Shown here piece after piece: positions 55,229 through 64,000 of a DNA stretch of 64,000 nucleotides. The stretch spans positions 62,001 through 126,000 of the forward strand of contig CAVOKN010000018.1 in the NCBI GenBank assembly GCA_963696505.1, in the 5' to 3' direction. The stretch is from CAVOKN01 sp963696505. GTDB taxonomy: Bacteria > Pseudomonadota > Gammaproteobacteria > Burkholderiales > Rhodocyclaceae. Within the stretch, counting starts at the first letter, position 1; the number at the start of each line of letters is the position of its first letter. A program made the translations under genes and the position numbers. The notes under the pieces were generated by a model. That model made no database searches, was not told where the DNA came from, and saw only the letters and a list, made by a program, of their open reading frames with translations.

Positions 55229-56932
55229 TCACAGCGCCTTCACCTTGACGATGGGGCGCTGCTCGTTGTCGAACATGTGGATCGCGCAGGCGATGCAGGG
55301 GTCGAAGGAGTGCACCGTGCGCAGCACCTCCAGCGGCTTCTCGGGGTCGGCCACCGGGTTGTTCATGAGGGAGGACTCATAGGGACCGATCTGGTCGTCG
55401 GCGTCCCGCGGGCCGGCGTTCCAGGTGCTCGGCACCACCGCCTGGTAATTCTTGATCTTGCCGTCCTCAATCACCACCCAGTGGGACAGCGTGCCGCGCG
55501 GCGCCTGATGGAAACCGACGCCCTTGATCTCGCCCTTGGGGAAGGAAGGCGCATTGAAGGTGGTCTGCTCCTTGCCGACGTTGGTCACCAGCTTCTGCCA
55601 CTGGTCCTTCAGCGTGTCCATCATCACCGCGCAGCGCACGGCACGCGCTGCATGGCGGCCGATGGTCGATTGCAGCGCGACCAATGGCACGTCGGAGAGC
55701 TTGCCCACGGCCTTGAGTGTGCCGATCGCCTGATCCAGGTACTTGGCATAGCGCTTGTCGCCGGCCGCCAGTCCGTTATGCACGTCCGCCAGCGGACCCA
55801 CTTCGGCGCGCTTGCCGTAGAAGGTCGGTGCCTTGACCCAGGAATATTTGCCGTCTTCCTGGAAGTCGGTGTATTGGGGCTCGGTCTCGCCCTGCCAGGG
55901 ATGCAGCGCCTTGTCGCCCTGGTACCAGGCGTGCTTGGAGCTTTCCGCCACGCCGTCGCGGAAGTAGGCATCGTTGAAGCTGGTGATCGGCTTGTAGGTC
56001 TTGATGTCGCCGCCGCTGATGTAGCCGCCGGACAGATCGAACACCGTGCCCTTGGTGTCCTGCGGGCAGTCGGGCACGGTGAGGTAGTTGGTGACGCCGG
56101 CACCGTACTTGGTCCATTCGAGATAGAAGGCGCCGATCGCCGGAACATCGGAGAGGTAGGCCGACTTGACGAACTGGTCGAGCTTGTCGATGAAATTCTT
56201 GATCAGCATCAGGCGCTCGATGTTGAGCACCGAGGGCGCGTCGTGGCTCACCGAGTTGGAGACGCCGCCCACCGCCACGTTCTGGATGTGGGGGCTCTTG
56301 CCGCCGAGGATGGCGACGATCTTGTTGGCCTGGTTCTGCACGTCCAGCGCCTGCATGTAGTGCGCCACCGCAAGGAGGTTCACGTCCGGCGGCAGCTTCA
56401 TCGCCGGGTGGCCCCAGAAGCCGCTGGCGAAGGGACCGAGCTGGCCGCTGCCGACGAAGGTCTTGAGCCGCTCCTGCACCGCCTTCATCTCGTGGGGACC
56501 ATTGAGCGGCCAGTCGGACAGCGACTCCGCCAGCTTGGCGGTGGTGAAGGGGTCGGCCTTCAGCGCCGAGGTGACGTCCACCCAGTCTACCGCCGACAGG
56601 TGGTAGAAGTGCACGATGTGGTCCTGCACCGCGTGGGCGCACTGGATGATGTTGCGGATCAACTGGGCATTCACGGGGACTTCGAGCTGCAGCGCGTTCT
56701 CCACCGCGCGCACCGAGGTGATGGCGTGCACCGTGGTGCACACGCCGCAGAAGCGCTGGGTGTAGGACCACGCCTCGCGCGGGTCGCGCCCGACGAGGAT
56801 CTTCTCGATGCCGCGCCACATCTGGCCCGATGACCAGGCCTTGGTGACGCGTCCGTTGTCCACCTCGACATCGATACGCAGATGCCCCTCGATGCGGGTG
56901 ATGGGATCGACCGTAATGCGCGTGCTTGCCAC
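55229..56932 (-). CDS. hybC: [NiFe]-hydrogenase large subunit HybC
   Basis: A 567-residue catalytic subunit for H2 oxidation. Nickel ligands are in RFCGVCTTVHA (N-terminal pair) and DPCIACAIH (C-terminal pair). A 15-residue tail follows the His and would be cut by HybD. The start is a GTG at 56932 with AGAGGAG eight bases upstream, giving ASTRITVDPITRIEGHLRID. It acts in the periplasm as a heterodimer with HybO. Confidence 0.95.
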   Translation of the reverse strand: MASTRITVDPITRIEGHLRIDVEVDNGRVTKAWSSGQMWRGIEKILVGRDPREAWSYTQRFCGVCTTVHAITSVRAVENALQLEVPVNAQLIRNIIQCAHAVQDHIVHFYHLSAVDWVDVTSALKADPFTTAKLAESLSDWPLNGPHEMKAVQERLKTFVGSGQLGPFASGFWGHPAMKLPPDVNLLAVAHYMQALDVQNQANKIVAILGGKSPHIQNVAVGGVSNSVSHDAPSVLNIERLMLIKNFIDKLDQFVKSAYLSDVPAIGAFYLEWTKYGAGVTNYLTVPDCPQDTKGTVFDLSGGYISGGDIKTYKPITSFNDAYFRDGVAESSKHAWYQGDKALHPWQGETEPQYTDFQEDGKYSWVKAPTFYGKRAEVGPLADVHNGLAAGDKRYAKYLDQAIGTLKAVGKLSDVPLVALQSTIGRHAARAVRCAVMMDTLKDQWQKLVTNVGKEQTTFNAPSFPKGEIKGVGFHQAPRGTLSHWVVIEDGKIKNYQAVVPSTWNAGPRDADDQIGPYESSLMNNPVADPEKPLEVLRTVHSFDPCIACAIHMFDNEQRPIVKVKAL

Positions 56933-56960
56933 TGGGGATTCTCCTCTGCGATATCGGATG

Positions 56961-58108
56961 TCAGGCGGCGGCGTGCTCGTCCCGCGCCAGGACGGGAAAC
57001 TGCTTGACGACAAACAGATAGACCATGATCTCGAAGGCGATGGTGCCGACGGTCATCATCAGCTCCGGGAAGGCCGGGAAGTAACTGAAGCCCGGGCCCG
57101 GGTCCATGGTGATGAGAAAGGCATTGAAGCGGTATAGCGCCCCGGCGCAGGCCATGCTGACAGCGGCATAGAGCAGCGTGCGGCCGTTTTCGCGCCGCGC
57201 CGGCGACAGCAGCACCACCAGCGGGAAGACGAACAACGCCGTCTCGATCAGAAACATCACGCTGCCCAGGTCGAAGGCGAAGACGTAGCCGAGCTTGCCG
57301 CGCAGCAGGATCTCGCCGAAGCGCACCGCCAGGAAGGCGGCGATCAGGCCGACGAGGATCTTGCCCAGGCCCGAGAGCAGATCGCGTCTCCGGATGGCGC
57401 CGGAAGCCAGCGGACACCATCGACGCCTCGAAGATGACGATGGCAAAGCCCATGGTGAACGCCGACAGCACCGCCAGCAAGCGGCTGGAAATGCAGCGAC
57501 TGCCACAGCGGGTGGATCTTCCAGCCCATGCCGATGAGGAAGGTGCCGAGCGATGACTGGTGCATCGTCGGCAGCAGGATGCCCAGGGCGATGAAGAAAA
57601 ACAGCGCCTTGTTCAGCTTCTTCTGCAGCGCCTCGGCCCTGAACTTTTCCAGCACCGTCGGCAGGAACTCGATGGTCAGCACCAGCACGTAGGCGGCGAC
57701 GCACAGGCCCACCTCCAGCATCACGGCGTTGAAGTTCATCTGCCACGGCAGGAACAGGTTGTAGAACTGCCACCAGCGTCCCATGTCCACGAAGGCGCCG
57801 AAGGCAGCGAAGCCGTAGCCCATGACGCTGGTGAGCAGCGCCGGCCGGATCAGCGGGTGATACTCGCCCTTGTTGAACAGATAAACGGTGACCGCCAGCG
57901 CGTAGCCGCCGCAGGCAAAGGCAGTGCCGACGACGATGTCGTAGATCACCCACACGCCCCAGGGATAACCGCCGTTGAGGTTGGACACCGCGCCCATGCC
58001 GAAGATGAAGCGCGACACCAGGAACACGCAGGCGATGGCGACGATCACCCCCAGGGTGAGGAAGAAGGGTGTGAACAGCGGCCGCTTGAGGACCTCGTGA
58101 TGGCTCAT
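56961..58108 (-). CDS. hybB: Hydrogenase membrane subunit HybB, with two apparent frameshifts
   Basis: A b-type-like (NrfD/PsrC family) quinone-reactive integral membrane subunit of about 380 residues that passes electrons to the quinone pool. The start overlaps hybA by 4 bases. The frame beginning MSHHEVLKRPLFTPFFLTLG reads well to LHFQP near 57481. It continues in a second frame as LLAVLSAFTMGFAIVIFEAS, and from about 57395 in a third as RDLLSGLGKILVGLIAAFLA to the stop. One extra T near 57480 and one missing base near 57395 repair it. The two errors compensate only across about 85 bases. Confidence 0.88.
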
Positions 58109-59085
58109 GACTTGTCTCCCTCGTCCTTGCCGCCGTTGTCGGTGTTGCGCTTCACCAGCCAGGTGAGGCCCCCGAGGGCGATCGCCGGCAGCGCGAGATA
58201 CTGGTACAGGGTGTGCTGCACGTCCTCCGAGATCGAGGCATAGGAGCGCTCGGGGATCGGCGGCATGCCGAGCTTGTGGTAGGACACGGCGGCCAAGTGC
58301 ATGACGTTGGTGCCGCCCGCCTCCTTCTCGCCCCACACCCGGTCCTGGTACTGGGGCACGGTCTTCTCGTGGAAGCTGTCGGGCTTGCGTACGTCGCCGC
58401 GCGGGTAGTTGTAGATCTGGCCCGGCTTGAGCGCGATGCGGCGCTTGGCCTCTTCCAGCAGCGCGGCGCGGGAGCCGAACAGGGTGGCGCCGGTCGGACA
58501 GGCCTCGGCGCAGCCGGTCATCATGCCCTTGTCGATGCGCTCGACACCCTTCTGGTTGCACATCTCGCACTTGTGGATCGCACCGGAGAAGGCGCTGTCG
58601 TACTCGTACTGCGGCACGTTGTAGGGGCAGCCGGTCATGCAGGTGCGGCAGCCGATACAGGCATCGATGTCGTAGCCGACGATGCCGGTGCGCGGATGCC
58701 GCGTCAGCGCGCTGACCGGGCACACCGACACGCAGCCGGGATCGACGCAGTGCATGCAGCTGCGCTTTTCGAATGCGAAGCCGTCCACCTCGCGGTCCTT
58801 GGCGGTCGCCTTGCCTTCGGTGTAGATCTTGATGACGTTGTGCGTCTGCGCCGAAAGATCCATGGCGAAGTCGGCGTAGCTGTCCTGGCCCAGGGGCACC
58901 GGCGGCATGCCGTTGACCTCCTTGCACTTGCTCACGCAAGCCTTGCATCCGACGCACAGCGTCGAGTCGAACAGCATGCCCACCGCCTCCGGCGCCGGCT
59001 CGTGGTTGGGGCGCGCGTGAGCGCCGCCGGCAAGCGCGATGGCGGCGCCGCCGAGCGAGGTTCTGAAGAAGTCTCTGCGATCCAT
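58105..59085 (-). CDS. hybA: Hydrogenase ferredoxin-like subunit HybA
   Basis: A 326-residue Tat-exported iron-sulfur protein linking HybO to HybB. The Tat motif DRRDFFRTSLGG is at the N-terminus. The four-cluster pattern is CVGCKACVSKC, CMHCVDPGCVSVCP, CIGCRTCMTGCP and CEMC...CAEACP. A C-terminal hydrophobic helix (LYQYLALPAIALGGLTWLV) anchors it. The ATG at 59085 has GGGGGAG upstream; a GTG at 59091 overlapping the hybO stop is possible. Confidence 0.93.
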   Translation of the reverse strand: MDRRDFFRTSLGGAAIALAGGAHARPNHEPAPEAVGMLFDSTLCVGCKACVSKCKEVNGMPPVPLGQDSYADFAMDLSAQTHNVIKIYTEGKATAKDREVDGFAFEKRSCMHCVDPGCVSVCPVSALTRHPRTGIVGYDIDACIGCRTCMTGCPYNVPQYEYDSAFSGAIHKCEMCNQKGVERIDKGMMTGCAEACPTGATLFGSRAALLEEAKRRIALKPGQIYNYPRGDVRKPDSFHEKTVPQYQDRVWGEKEAGGTNVMHLAAVSYHKLGMPPIPERSYASISEDVQHTLYQYLALPAIALGGLTWLVKRNTDNGGKDEGDKS

Positions 59086-59087
59086 GC

Positions 59088-60254
59088 TCACTCCCCCTTC
59101 CCGGCCTTCTCGCTCTTAGGCGTATCGTGGCTGCTGACTTTGCGGCCTGCCACCGCGGTGGCGCCCAGCAGGGCGCCCACCGCGAGGCCCGCCACGGCAG
59201 CGGAAGCCACGACGGTCGAAGAAGCGGGCATCTGACGGTCGGCGATCTTCGGGAAGGCGTTGGGCGGCGTATGGGTCTTCACGTCCGACAGGCTGAACAT
59301 CGCCTTGTGGAATCCGGTGCCCTGCTCCGAGCAGCCGAAGCAGGGGTGCCCCACGCCGATCGGCCACACGCCGCCGCCAACGTTGTTGAACTCCAGGCTC
59401 GGGCAGTTGTTGTGGGTCTCCGGCCCCTTGCAGCCAAGCTTGTAGAGACACCAACCCTGGCGATGGCCGTCGTCGCCGAAAGCCGTGGCGAAACGACCGG
59501 CGTCGAAGTGCGGGCGGCGATAGCAGTTCTCGTGGATCAGGCGGCTGTAGGCCCACTTCGGTCGGCCCTTGTCGTCGATAGGCGGCAACTTGCCGTAGGT
59601 CACGAAGTACAGCACCGTGCCAAGGAAGTTGGCCGGGTTGGGCGGGCAGCCGGGAATCGTCACCACCGTCTTGCCCTGCAGGAACTGGGGCACGCCCACC
59701 GCGCCGGTGGGGTTGGGGGAAGCCGACTGTACCCCGCCCCAGCTCGCGCAGGAACCGAAGGCGACGATGGCGGCGGCATGCTCGGCGGCCTCCTTTGTCG
59801 CGTCCGTCATGGTCTGGCCGCCGATCTTGCAGAAGATGCCGTTCTGCGCCGTCGGGATCGCGCCCTCGATGACGAGCAGGTACTTGCCCTTGTGCTTCTG
59901 CATCACCTCGCGCTTGACCTCCTCGACGCGGTGGCCGGCGCCAGCGTCGAGCGTCTGGTGGTAGTCCAGCGAGATCAGGTCGAGGATCAGGTGCTCGAAG
60001 CTCGGCTGCTCGGAGCGCAGCAGCGATTCGGTCGGCCCGGTGCATTCCTGGCCGTGCAGCCAGATCACCGGCGGGCGGCCCGGATTGGCGATGGCCTCTG
60101 CCATCGCAAACGCCGCCTTGGTCCCGAGACCGTAGGACGCCGCGATGCCGGTGCAGAACTTAAGAAAAGTGCGGCGGGAAACCCCCAGCCGCTTCTCGAC
60201 CGAAGAAAAATCCTGCTGCGAATCCAGCGCAACGTCCAAGCCACGATCCTTCAT
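59088..60254 (-). CDS. hybO: [NiFe]-hydrogenase small subunit HybO
   Basis: A 388-residue subunit with three FeS clusters. The Tat signal is GVSRRTFLKFCTGIAASYG. Cluster ligands lie in WLHGQECTGPTES, AFGSCASWGGVQSA, IPGCPPNP, RPHFDAGRFA, GWCLYKLGCKGPETHNNCP and HPCFGCSEQG. A C-terminal helix (AAVAGLAVGALLGATAVAG) would hold it in the membrane. GGAGGAGG precedes the ATG. It is the first gene of the operon hybOABCD-hypC-hybE. Confidence 0.95.
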   Translation of the reverse strand: MKDRGLDVALDSQQDFSSVEKRLGVSRRTFLKFCTGIAASYGLGTKAAFAMAEAIANPGRPPVIWLHGQECTGPTESLLRSEQPSFEHLILDLISLDYHQTLDAGAGHRVEEVKREVMQKHKGKYLLVIEGAIPTAQNGIFCKIGGQTMTDATKEAAEHAAAIVAFGSCASWGGVQSASPNPTGAVGVPQFLQGKTVVTIPGCPPNPANFLGTVLYFVTYGKLPPIDDKGRPKWAYSRLIHENCYRRPHFDAGRFATAFGDDGHRQGWCLYKLGCKGPETHNNCPSLEFNNVGGGVWPIGVGHPCFGCSEQGTGFHKAMFSLSDVKTHTPPNAFPKIADRQMPASSTVVASAAVAGLAVGALLGATAVAGRKVSSHDTPKSEKAGKGE

Positions 60255-60286
60255 GGGAGCCTCCTCCGGGGTAGTGACCGGTGGGT

Positions 60287-60302
60287 ATCAAGGACCGTGC
60301 CA
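60287..60302 (-). promoter_or_regulatory. Sigma-54-like promoter for the hydrogenase operon
   Basis: On the minus strand TGGCACGGTCCTTGAT fits the -24/-12 consensus TGGCAC-N5-TTGCW, except for A in place of C in the -12 GC. It lies 33-48 bases upstream of the hybO start. Hydrogenase operons governed by HoxA/HupR activators use such promoters, and a HupT/HoxJ-like kinase is at the operon's end. Confidence 0.45.
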
Positions 60303-60538
60303 GGGCACTTCGCCAGAAATAGCGGAGCCGAATCAACGGGATGGAGAGTGGCAATCGCCCGGCGAGGCGCCTACCGGAAGCTTGGCTGCCATCGCGACGG
60401 AAGCGCTGCTTCCGGTCCTACGACGACCGGCGAGGAGCGCGGCGTGGCACCCGCGCTGCGGCTCACGTCCGACGCCCTGCCCTCGGTGCTGGGGAACAAG
60501 TGGCGGCCGACCAGCAATCCCGCGGGCAAACGAGAAAG

Positions 60539-60856
60539 TCAGTCGCGGTGAGATGGCACGCGCGCGAACCCCACGCGTCCCAAGGGCGGGTACGCATCGG
60601 CATCACGCCCAATGGCATCCTTAAACTGTGCCGGCGAGGCGGACCGGCACCAGTCCGTGAGTACCGAGAATTCTGCCGCGAGGGCGAACACGGCACGTTC
60701 GTTCACGGTATTGCCCACGACCTCCTCGGCAAGTGCGGGCGCGACATTCTGAGCGCGTATGTCTGCAAGCGCCGAGACGCCTGTCGCGCCTCGCACGCGC
60801 AGGAAGTCGCCGACATCGGGGTTTGCCTCGCACCGCAAGCGGCGCAGCGCTGCCAC
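60539..60856 (-). CDS. Hypothetical protein, start uncertain
   Basis: The open frame ending at 60539 gives about 105 residues from a GTG at 60856 (LADIRAQNVAPALAEEVVGN, EFSVLTDWCRSASPAQFKD). The third-position base bias is coding-like and the frame stays open upstream toward 60920. No domain is recognised and no ribosome-binding site supports the start. It may be a fragment. Confidence 0.3.
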   Translation of the reverse strand: MAALRRLRCEANPDVGDFLRVRGATGVSALADIRAQNVAPALAEEVVGNTVNERAVFALAAEFSVLTDWCRSASPAQFKDAIGRDADAYPPLGRVGFARVPSHRD

Positions 60857-60938
60857 ATGGAATTTCGGCCGGGGGGTGAAACGCTCGACCTTGGCCGACG
60901 GGGCGCGCGACTGGCACCTGCTTGCGCCCCGCGGACCT

Positions 60939-61760
60939 TCAGCCAGATTGCCCCTCGCTTACCTCGTCGGTCCAGACCTTGAAACTCTTCAGGGTATTGG
61001 GACCGAAGGTGCTGCTGATGGCGACGTCGGCGGCGTCGCGGCCCCGCGCGATCAATACGCGTCCGATGCGCGGGGTGTTGTTGCGGGCATCGAAGGTGTA
61101 CCAATGGCCATCGAGGTAGGCCTCGAACCAGCCGGCGAAGTCCATCGGGCCATAAGGCGGCGGCATGCCGATGTCGCCCAGATAGCCGGTGCAGTAGCGC
61201 GCGGGAATGTTCATGCAGCGACAAAAAGTGATAGCCAGGTGCGCGTAGTCGCGGCAGACGCCAGCCCGCTCCTGGAAAGCCTCGCAGGCCGTCTTGGTGC
61301 GGCGCGCGTGCTCGTAGCCAAATGTGATATGGCGGTGGACGTAGTCGCAGATCGCCTGGACGCGCCCCCATCCGGTCGGTGAATTGCCGAACAGTTGCCA
61401 GGCCGTCTCGGACAGGCGATCGGTCTCGCAGTATCGGCTCCCCAGCAGAAACTGCAGGGTCTCGTCGGGCAGTTCCTCCACCGGCGTTTGTCGCGCATTC
61501 CAGACCACAGCGTCCGCCTGGCCCGAATCTCTCACCAGCCCATCGGCGAACAGCCTGAGCAGACCCTTCGGGGCGACGATACGGCTGCACCAGTTGCCAA
61601 AGCTGTCGCGATAGGCGGTGAGCGGGACGGTCGGGTCGGTGATCAGGTGATCGGGAACGATGATGTCGGAGACACGCGAGTAATGCACGCTCAAGGTCAG
61701 GATCATCGGGGTCGGCTGCGGGCAGTCGTAAATCAGTTCGTAGCCTATGCGGATCTTCAT
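60939..61760 (-). CDS. Transglutaminase-like family protein
   Basis: A 273-residue protein with the bacterial transglutaminase-like fold, a presumed cysteine protease or amidase. An N-terminal beta domain (MKIRIGYELIYDCPQPTPMI) is followed by the core with Cys in ERAGVCRDYAHLAITF, His in LDGHWYTFDARNN and Asp directly after. GGAG precedes the ATG at 61760. It is 74 bases downstream of the N-formylglutamate amidohydrolase gene on the same strand. Confidence 0.88.
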   Translation of the reverse strand: MKIRIGYELIYDCPQPTPMILTLSVHYSRVSDIIVPDHLITDPTVPLTAYRDSFGNWCSRIVAPKGLLRLFADGLVRDSGQADAVVWNARQTPVEELPDETLQFLLGSRYCETDRLSETAWQLFGNSPTGWGRVQAICDYVHRHITFGYEHARRTKTACEAFQERAGVCRDYAHLAITFCRCMNIPARYCTGYLGDIGMPPPYGPMDFAGWFEAYLDGHWYTFDARNNTPRIGRVLIARGRDAADVAISSTFGPNTLKSFKVWTDEVSEGQSG

Positions 61761-61834
61761 GGTGTGCTCCTGCTGGCCGACAGCGCTGCCCTGGGCAGAC
61801 TGCGGCGGCTTGGATTGCTGTGTCGTAGGGTCGG

Positions 61835-62611
61835 CTACGCGAAAATCCCCGCACAGCGGCTCGCGAGCGCCCTGCGCAGGGATTCGATGATCACCTCGCG
61901 CAGTGCAGGCCAATGTCGAGCCGCCCTGCCAACGTGCTTCTGATTGACCTCCAGCTCGATGCCCACGTAGGCGCCGGGCGGCAGACGCCGACGAAACCAC
62001 GCGGTCAGGCCATCGCCCTTACCCGCATATGGGTAATTGCGGCGGACGGTGAGATCCGGCGCACAGACTTTGAGGGATGCCTTCCAGCGCTTGCACAGAT
62101 CCGCCTCGCCCGGTCGCGCCGGATCATAAAGCAGCCCGATATCGGCGTCCCGGACCTTGCCGTCCAGCTCGGGCGTAAAGCTGTGGGAAGACAGGTGAAT
62201 CACCCGGCCGTGATCTGCGATCGCCTGCCTGACAAGACATTCGGCTTGCGCGCGATAAGGCTGGTAATAGTGCTTCAATATCCGTTGGCGTACCTCGGCA
62301 GGCGCTGTGCCAATCGCCTCGGAATGCAGACGCCGATGGCTGACGGATCGATTCAGATCAACGAGTAGACGGCTCACGGTGGATGCCACCAGCGGGGCTG
62401 AAAATTCCCTTGCGAGCGCCCTTGCCATGATGAGCGCGCCGGGGTCGTAGCCGCGGTGGGATTCGAGCAGCGCCTGATAGGCGCGAAACAGCTCGCGATA
62501 GGGCGCGGGTATCCGATTACCGCCGTGCTCGCAGGTGATCACGAGGCCATCGCGTGCCAGACCACCACAGTCGGCTGCGCGTCCATCCATCGCCTTGGTC
62601 TCCGACAGCAT
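61835..62611 (-). CDS. N-formylglutamate amidohydrolase family protein
   Basis: A 258-residue zinc hydrolase-like protein. The metal-site motif is LVITCEHGGNRIPAPY, and VIHLSSHSFTPELDG, IGLLYDPARPGE and YVGIELEVNQKHVG are the conserved later blocks. The family includes HutG enzymes that release formate from N-formylglutamate, but no histidine-degradation genes are nearby. The exact substrate is therefore uncertain. Confidence 0.85.
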   Translation of the reverse strand: MLSETKAMDGRAADCGGLARDGLVITCEHGGNRIPAPYRELFRAYQALLESHRGYDPGALIMARALAREFSAPLVASTVSRLLVDLNRSVSHRRLHSEAIGTAPAEVRQRILKHYYQPYRAQAECLVRQAIADHGRVIHLSSHSFTPELDGKVRDADIGLLYDPARPGEADLCKRWKASLKVCAPDLTVRRNYPYAGKGDGLTAWFRRRLPPGAYVGIELEVNQKHVGRAARHWPALREVIIESLRRALASRCAGIFA

Positions 62612-63226
62612 GTTCAGGGATCTTACCTGTGGGTGGCGAGTTCATAGTATGACGGAGTCAGCCGGGGTGCGGTGCGCTCATGCAAGCACTGTGGGCGATG
62701 CTGCCGTGCGCACCGCGAATCCCTCAACCTCGCTGTCCATCTCGTCGTCACCTTCGCGACCTTGCTCTGCCGCGGGGCGCGCATCTGTCGGCGACATGGA
62801 TTCGGTGATACGACTCGACCCCCGCCGCCTAACGTCAGTCCATAGCAAACAGACACGCAGCCAAAGCCCTGATCGCCTGCTTGGCAGGTCCACAAGGTGT
62901 CTAGACTGGCCGACTGGGGACATGGGTCCCGGTGCTTTGAAACGTGAGCTTGCCGACGTAATGCTGACGTTCCCTGCGCCGATTCCGACGGCCTGCCAAT
63001 GGCGGCTCATGGCCGGGGCCCGCCTTTCCGGTTAGACGTCGAAAAGCTGACGTTCGCCGATACGCGAGTTTCCACGGTCTGCATGCGGCGAGTATGGCCA
63101 ACTGCGGTTCCCAGCCATCAGCGGACCTAGCGGCAGGATTGGAAGCCCGGTTTTTAGAGGCCGGTGTTCTTTCAACACCCGACGTTCGCAGCGGTCGCTT
63201 GGCGCAGGAAATCACGCTTGCAGCAA
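62612..63226. other. Intergenic region before the mqsR remnant
   Basis: About 615 bases with no recognised gene. A short hairpin GGTGTT-CTTTC-AACACC lies at 63163-63179. Confidence 0.4.
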
Positions 63227-63243
63227 CTAACCTTATGGGTTAG
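63227..63243. promoter_or_regulatory. Palindromic operator upstream of mqsR remnant
   Basis: CTAACC-TTATG-GGTTAG is a perfect dyad 10 bases before the ATG. It resembles the AACCT-N-AGGTT sites bound by MqsA in E. coli. Confidence 0.6.
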
Positions 63244-63253
63244 CCTGGCCGCA

Positions 63254-63350
63254 ATGGAGAAGCGTAAGCCGCACTACGATTTAGCTGCTGTGAAGGTCGC
63301 CGTGCAACAGCGTGGCGCGGATGCTTTTACTGCTACCGCTTTGGTTGGTG
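63254..63350 (+). pseudogene. mqsR: Truncated MqsR toxin gene
   Basis: MEKRKPHYDLAAVKVAV and FTATALVG are the N-terminal third of an MqsR-type mRNA interferase. After about 63350 the frame runs into antisense transposase sequence, so the catalytic C-terminal half and the usual downstream mqsA are gone. The operator-like dyad upstream supports the identification. Confidence 0.72.
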
Positions 63351-64000
63351 TGGTGCCGTGGCGTCCTTCGTCTTGGCTTTTGGCTTGGGCACCGGGGCAA
63401 TCACCCGCGTCTGTGAGGCGACGGCATCAATCTGGTCGTGCGCCGGAAACCCGCCATCCACCAGCCAGTCGTCCGGCGCCTGTCCGCAGCGCTCCGCGAC
63501 CTGCTTCACCATGGGGGCCATCTGCCCCATGTCACTGCCGGTGGTGACGACATCGACGCCGACAATGACCTGACTTTCGGTGTCGCTGCAAAATTCGATG
63601 TTGTAGGCCGGCCGGAATCCGCCATCGCCCATCTTCATCACCGTCGCTTCGGCGTCGGTGGTCGAGGCGCGTGCTTCTTCAGGCTTCTTGCCTTGCCGCT
63701 TCTTGATGTCGGCCAGTTCCGGCAAGCGCGCCAGGGCGGCTTCGATGCGTGCTTCCCGGGCCAGTGCGGCGCGCGCTTGGGCCGCCGCCTTGCGTCGCGA
63801 CTCGGCGCCGGGGTCGTCATCGACTTGCTTCTTGAGGGCCGCGACCCGTTCGCGGGCGCTGGCCAAGAGACGCTCAAGTTTCTCTTCCCGGCGGAACGAG
63901 GCGGCTGCGGCGCTGGCACGCACGCGCACGCCGTCTTGAGCCCCAGCCTTGAGTTTGACCACACCAACCGCCATCAGGCTGGCCAGGTTGGCGGTCAGCA
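63333..64000 (-). pseudogene. IS1182-family transposase, fragment running off the right edge
   Basis: The visible residues are from the middle of an IS1182 transposase: AQDGVRVRASAAAASFRR, a long charged coiled coil, then STTDAEATVMKMGDGGFRPA, VIVGVDVVTTGSDMGQM and DDWLVDGGFPAHDQIDAV. The frame is open to the window edge, so the N-terminus lies beyond. The protein stops early at 63333, where the sequence joins mqsR, and the C-terminal third is missing. The copy is broken. Confidence 0.85.

Noticed and set aside
55277..56833. 518-codon plus-strand open frame
   Set aside because: Antisense to hybC, whose nickel-ligand motifs are unambiguous.

Overview
The window is high-GC bacterial DNA (roughly two thirds G+C) from what looks like a betaproteobacterium, plausibly of the Rhodocyclales (Azoarcus, Thauera or Accumulibacter type). 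This rests on gene content: a PEP-CTERM-type exopolysaccharide sugar transferase, glycogen genes glgX and glgB, a Hyb-type [NiFe] hydrogenase, an ISAzo13-family insertion sequence, and prfB close to lysS. Assignment below class level is inference; no rRNA gene is present.

Layout. 1-2594: two surface-polysaccharide genes (a nucleotide-sugar epimerase running off the left edge and an EpsB/WcaJ-like transferase) with a regulatory-looking upstream region. 3242-6450: a BON-domain protein, then a beta-carbonic anhydrase coupled to a SulP anion transporter. 7948-20267: part of a type VI secretion system. TssJ, K, L and M form the membrane complex and its baseplate link, and a Ser/Thr kinase, PP2C phosphatase and Fha protein form a phosphorylation switch. 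The sheath, tube, ATPase and effector genes are not here. 20403-24966: divergent glgX and glgB. 25112-27535: LivF, G and M without LivH or a binding protein. 27668-31996: prfB with its programmed frameshift, then a small-gene insert (DUF3096, Uma2, Phd/VapC), then lysS. 32025-39907: MscS channel, a secreted repeat protein, an ISAzo13 element, mnmC, a glycine-zipper protein and gltX. 39992-40067: tRNA-Val(CAC).

40132-46935 is an eroded accessory island. It starts with an HTH/Fic pair (mobile mystery proteins A and B) behind three evenly spaced operators. A truncated PIN toxin follows, then a type I restriction hsdR cut in two by an IS1595 element with a clear target duplication, an intact Phd/PIN pair, and an IS607 recombinase whose reading frame runs into what looks like the 3' end of hsdS. 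hsdM is not in the window. 47116-51799 holds aquaporin, an ATP/ADP-translocase-like carrier and a SulP-STAS-cNMP transporter. 52205-60254 is a hydrogenase operon transcribed leftward (hybO-A-B-C-D, hypC, hybE), with a HupT/HoxJ-like kinase gene at its end and a sigma-54-like promoter at its start. 60939-62611 holds a transglutaminase-like protein and an N-formylglutamate amidohydrolase. The right edge has an mqsR toxin gene truncated against a broken IS1182 transposase.

One quality caution: five otherwise well-conserved genes (epimerase, tssM, fha, hupT-like, hybB) each contain one or two single-base indels. Such indels are more typical of a draft assembly than of five independent pseudogenes. 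They should be separated from the genuine recoding in prfB and from the genuine IS-mediated breaks.
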